Below are positions 60,216-64,000 of a stretch of 64,000 bases of DNA, in pieces (the stretch's first letter is position 1; the number at the start of each line of letters is the position of its first letter). A program made the position numbers and the translations under genes. The notes under the pieces are model-generated. The model saw only the letters and a program-made list of their open reading frames with translations, searched no databases and had not been told where the DNA came from. Source of the DNA: Agrocybe praecox (Eukaryota > Basidiomycota > Agaricomycetes > Agaricales > Agrocybaceae); the NCBI GenBank assembly GCA_964017145.1, contig OZ024847.1:3224001-3288000 (forward strand). Direction: 5' to 3'.

Positions 60216-60414
60216 TTGCCCCCAGGACCTCCAGGCTATTCGTTCATAGGCAATTTCTATGACATTCCACACAAGTCCTCATGGTTGACCTACAGCCAAT
60301 GGTTCAAGACCTCTGGCGACGTCATGCGTGTCGGGGTCCTTGGAAAAATGACGGTCATCCTCAATTCGTTGGAAGTAGCCATGAAGTTAGCCTCGATCTC
60401 CTCTGAAATCTAAG
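60216..60414 (+). pseudogene. Cytochrome P450 N-terminal fragment
   Basis: This frame reads HLPPGPPGYSFIGNFYDIP, then WLTYSQWFKTSGDVMRVGVL and TVILNSLEVAM, the hinge and first strands of a fungal microsomal P450. It stops after about 65 residues. No helix C, I-helix threonine or heme Cys motif exists downstream, and there is no membrane anchor upstream, so it is a scrap of a former gene. It lies just before the protease-like gene. Confidence 0.8.
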
Positions 60415-60543
60415 ACATCCCACAGGCTGAAACATAAATCTTCTGAAACACTCTCCCCACCTTTCTCTCTTTACCGCTTCGCTCGTCTTTCCTGACGCTA
60501 CCGCTGCCGCATCCATTTCAAGGCCGTTATCGTCAACGAGAAG

Positions 60544-62202
60544 ATGGCTCAATTAATCGACTTTTACAAGTACGCGTACACCGATTTCCATGGATCTGGC
60601 ACCCCATGTGTCTATAAAACTGGACCTTCGTGGCCCATAAACGAGCCTGATAGGTGGAAGATTACCCGAGCTGCCCGCCCCATCTACAACCATCCCATTC
60701 AACCTTCTTGGCTCGATATTGCGTGGAGGATCGTCGCTCAGCTCGATTCTCTCCAGCTGGACTGGAACACCATTAATCCTCTTGCTTATGCCAACGCTGG
60801 TGAATCGTCCTTGATTTGCGCCTTTGTTATCACCATCGGCGTGAAACCTGGCTCCCTAGCCTACCCTGTTGCCGTTGCCGCTGCCAATGCCGTCGTCGAG
60901 ATCCTCCAGAATGCCGAGTTTCCCAACATCCAAGTAGCTTTCATTGAATCTGTCTACCGTCGTTGTGGATCTGGCCATAAGCTTATGAGCTTCAACCCAC
61001 TTGTCGAGTTGGACGATATTCAGGCACTGCGTAAACCATTCATCCTCACTCCAAGTCAGTCAATTGCACCTCGTGCTTCACCTTACTATGAGGGAACTGG
61101 TGGTCTGTTCTTCCGCCTTGGCAGCAGCGAAGGAGACAAACGACTCGTGCTCCTTACTTGTGCCCACGTAGCCCACCCTCCTCCACTCTTCCAAAACAAG
61201 ATCTACACGGGAGAACGACATGCAGCCCAGGGAGGACATCATTATCCTCGGTACAGGATCATTCGACCGCGCCGTCCAGGCTATCTTGGAGTTCATCAGC
61301 AACCAGACCATATCCATCAGGGTTTGGGACCGGTCACTCAATCAGATCCGAGAGCCGCAAATGGGGGAGCCTCAAGATGTCACCCAGATGCGTAAGGGGC
61401 TCACGAACTCGATCGAGTCGGCGAGGATTAAGATTGAAAGGGCTGACGAGCTCCACACCAAAGTTACGAAACATTTCACCACATTTGCATCACGCAAAAT
61501 CGGCTTCGTTCTGCACACCGACAAGATTGAGGTTGGTGACGACAAGTTCCTGTATGACTGGAGCTTTATACAGATGGACGAGTATGTAATGGAGTGGGAG
61601 ACATTTAAGGGAAATAAGCTTTTCGTCGGTTCGAGAGTTTCCTTTTCCTTTTTCTTTTTTTTGACCTTTTGACTGACACTTAATTCACAGGCGGGAATAA
61701 AACAGCTGTCGACTGGATTAAATTCATGTTCCCTCAGCTTCACGATCGTCAAGATTTCCATTGGCCCAACGAGAATCTTCTTCAGCTCAAAGACTTTGTT
61801 CCCGAGGCTGAATTCCGAAATCCCCAGAACTTTGACGTCAACGATGCAAGGACCCTACTTGCTGTCAAAAATGGCAGTACCACCGGCACCACCTTTGGTC
61901 GCGTCAACGGGTTGGAGTCGATTACTCGACATTACTCCAAGGACGGCATTCATGAGGATGCGCTCGAATATATCGTCCTTGGTTACGACACTGCGGCGAC
62001 CCGCAAGAACGAGAAGTTCTCCGACTGTGGCGACTCTGGGGCGATTGTGGCGGGCAGGGATGGGCGCATCATTGGGCAGATCACGGGAGGTGCGGGTCCC
62101 ACCGATGAGTTGGACAAGACCTACATTACTCCGTTCTACAAGCTCAAGAACCGCATCGAGGAGAGGTACCCTGATTGCTACCTCTTCCCTGTCGTTGCGT
62201 AA
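60544..62202 (+). pseudogene. Trypsin-like fold protein of an agaricomycete family, frameshifted
   Basis: The N-terminal frame (60544 to about 61216) and the next frame (from about 61219 to the intron at 61631-61692, then on to 62202) belong to one protein. A catalytic triad of the trypsin kind is visible: His in LLTCAHVAHPP, Asp in LYDWSFIQMDE and Ser in CGDSGAIVAGRDG. The first frame ends in FQNKIYTGERH, and the second resumes with QPREDIIILGTGSFD after a one-base gain or two-base loss. The rest is intact, so the break is recent or is a sequencing error. Members of this family are numerous in mushrooms and their function is unknown. A weakly consensus donor GTAAGT overlaps the stop, so the real end might differ. 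Confidence 0.72.
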
Positions 62203-62319
62203 GTTATGGTCTGCACCCTGTTGTTGGACAGTGCGCCGTGGCACGCCAGGACTCGCTGCCATTCAATATTCACGCGCACGCTGTCGACTTTGTCCGACTC
62301 GATTCGAGGCAGGGGAACG

Positions 62320-62554
62320 TGCTGTTGGGCTGTTAAAGACGACGAAGGAAATTGCTACATTGTGAAAGATCAATGGGCTTCACTTGATCGTGTTCCTGAA
62401 CACGATTTCTTTGTGGACATTGAAGCTGAAGGCCTATTTGGAGTCGCTACCCCGGCATCACTACACCTTACGAGAAAACTGAAAGCCCTCGCGTCTCAGA
62501 CGCGTCTTTCATGTACACCACTTAGCCGCTCGTCCGCTTTTCTTTCTGGATGAG
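62320..62554 (+). pseudogene. FunK1 kinase fragment
   Basis: A frame reads RGRGTCCWAVKDDEGNCYIV and then KDQWASLDRVPEHDFF, which is the glycine-rich and lysine region of a FunK1 kinase. It is followed by a family-like YTPLSRS-type end in another frame. The catalytic half (HRDIS, DFD) is absent. The fragment is not from the gene at 11-13.6 kb, whose corresponding region reads differently. Confidence 0.72.
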
Positions 62555-62939
62555 CGGATCGAAATTTTTTGTTTATTTCTTTTTCCTTCTGAATAACCGT
62601 AAATGCATGTATCGCTTTCCTCAGTTAACCATATCGTGACTGAGGTTAGTTGTACACATGGATTATATTCTTTCTATTTTACTTACATAGTACTTCATAT
62701 ATATAATAGTCAACCATATCGTGGCTGAGTTCGTCTTATAACACCTGTCTCAACGACGCGTTCCTGTCAGACTGTCTTTTCTCTGGACCCTTTCCCGTCT
62801 CGATCTGTCTCGTTTTTCTTCGAACATGCGAACCATCCCGTTCCTTTCTCAAATTTGCGACCGTTTAGGTCAGACTTCAGTCTCTCTGCTTCTATTTTCT
62901 TCCGCCAATATTGACTTTGAGCAATAGGACGTGCACGCT
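62555..62939. other. Intergenic with two short direct repeats
   Basis: AACCATATCGTG followed by A/G and CTGAG occurs twice, near 62625 and 62711. No gene is seen. Confidence 0.5.
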
Positions 62940-63640
62940 TCGTTTGTGCGCTCGACTTCGTCTCGGCTCTCGCCCAATATCTAAGTTGTCAACGATGATG
63001 GTGGGATGCTTGGACTTGTCAATCTTAGTGTTGACTACTCGGTGCCAAGGGTGCCCTAAGGCCATTCGTCAGTTCGCGAATCTTCTTCAGCTTTCGCAGT
63101 TGTCATAAACCAGTGTTGTCGCCTGAAAGACTTAACCTATGATGCAATTGACCTGGTTCGGTAGTGTTTGCATTAGACCAAGTTTTAGACATAGTAACTG
63201 CAGAACCAAGGGCTTCTGCAATAGACGCCGAAAATGACTTCTCTTGTTCTAGCTGTCTGGGAGGGTCTCGCAGCATATAACCTTGGTTTTCAACTGGGAA
63301 GGTGGCAAATCCGAGCTATAATGGATAATGATGGTCGTCACCAGCCAGTCATCTCAGTGCCGGCTTTAAGAGAGCCTTCGGAACATCAGCCTGAAGATTA
63401 CTTCCACTTAGGTGGGTGTTGAGTGGGTGAGTATCGACAAAACCTGGAGTCATCCCAATGTGTTGTTATGTGTACCACGCAGAACGAGCAAAATGAGTTG
63501 ACCTCTATGTATGATGCAGTCAGTGTCTGCAGGCTGGAGGCAAGGTCACTGCGGTCTACGTTGACACGATGTAAATAAATGCAAACATCGCGCGCGTCGT
63601 TTACGGCGGACGCTAGGCTCGTGACCAGCCGTTACTTGTC
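62940..63640. repeat. Decayed chimeric duplicate: PIL1 coding DNA joined to the membrane-gene promoter
   Basis: 62940-63300 resembles 52850-53415 in the same orientation, with a deletion of the part matching about 53105-53310. Shared stretches include TTCGCGAATCTTCTTCAGCT and GACTTCTCTTGTTCTAGCTG. From about 63303 it resembles 59690-59960 (CGAGCTATAATGGAT). Substitutions and small gaps are spread throughout, so it is old. The two sources lie 6-7 kb apart in the same neighbourhood. Confidence 0.8.
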
Positions 63641-64000
63641 GAACTCCGCTATGTGCCGAGAGCAGCCGCAAGCATTTCCAGGTAACGGCTGGGACGTACG
63701 GGGCACTTTTAGTAGGGTCACGGTGTGACGAATAACTTAGTGAAATTTCACTAAATTGCTTCTTGATCCTCGATGACTATCATGGCAGCTTGCGCTCGTC
63801 ACCTTTCTGGCTCCCTCTCACCTTCCTCCGACACAAAAAATGGTCAGAAACACATCTGGCTACATGACCCCGATCTTTAGACTTCCTGGCAGTACCGGCT
63901 GTTTGCCACCTCAAGCCCAACTGTTGTTGGTCAGCCTTTCTTGCGCCTCTGTATTTGGAGATAACTGAGTGCTGGACTAGGACCACACTTAGTATCTGAA
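63641..64000. other. No feature seen
   Basis: The end of the window holds only short frames, such as 63780-63986 on the minus strand, without recognisable content. Confidence 0.4.

Overview
The window looks like nuclear DNA of a mushroom-forming basidiomycete (Agaricomycetes). Genes are closely packed, introns are mostly 40-75 nt with GT-AG ends, and several families are characteristic of that class: a DUF6535 membrane protein, FunK1 kinases, a GH1 of the SEFG type, a trypsin-like family with GDSG, and PIF/Harbinger and LINE elements. No prokaryotic features, CRISPR arrays or rRNA were seen. All gene models were spliced by hand; the stated protein lengths come from exon sums that divide by three.

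Layout. 0-10.4 kb: a small four-helix membrane protein (+), PEX19 (-), a DUF6535 protein (+) and an AGC-type kinase (+). 11-22 kb: a FunK1 kinase (-), an M14 carboxypeptidase-like pseudo-enzyme (+), an SDR oxidoreductase (-) and a secreted GH1 (-). 22-27 kb: a 5'-truncated LINE with a 14-bp target-site duplication, then two tandem paralogous FAD monooxygenases (-). 28-34.5 kb: a composite mobile region holding a Gag-like or unknown ORF cut by a two-gene PIF/Harbinger transposon. The second gene of that transposon was broken by a 466-bp inverted copy of a segment lying 4 kb to the left, flanked by a 377-bp direct duplication. 37-49 kb: ATG13 (-), a small membrane protein (-), a Ser-rich protein (+), a Lys/Ala/Pro-rich basic protein (-) and an amino-acid permease (-). 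51-59.6 kb: a PIL1-domain eisosome protein with a very long disordered tail (-), a conserved basidiomycete protein (+) and a single-pass membrane protein (-). 60-64 kb: a graveyard with a P450 N-terminal scrap, a frameshifted trypsin-like gene, a FunK1 scrap, and a degenerate chimera of PIL1 coding DNA and the promoter of the neighbouring membrane-protein gene.

Functional threads. Housekeeping trafficking and membrane biology (PEX19, ATG13, the PIL1 protein, the permease) is mixed with lineage-specific families. The two FAD monooxygenases are the only obvious tandem pair; no full biosynthetic cluster is visible. The most unusual structure is the templated-insertion-like rearrangement inside the Harbinger element. 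Two 7-nt microexons, inferred in neighbouring genes, and the likely catalytic loss in the M14 protein are the next most notable points.
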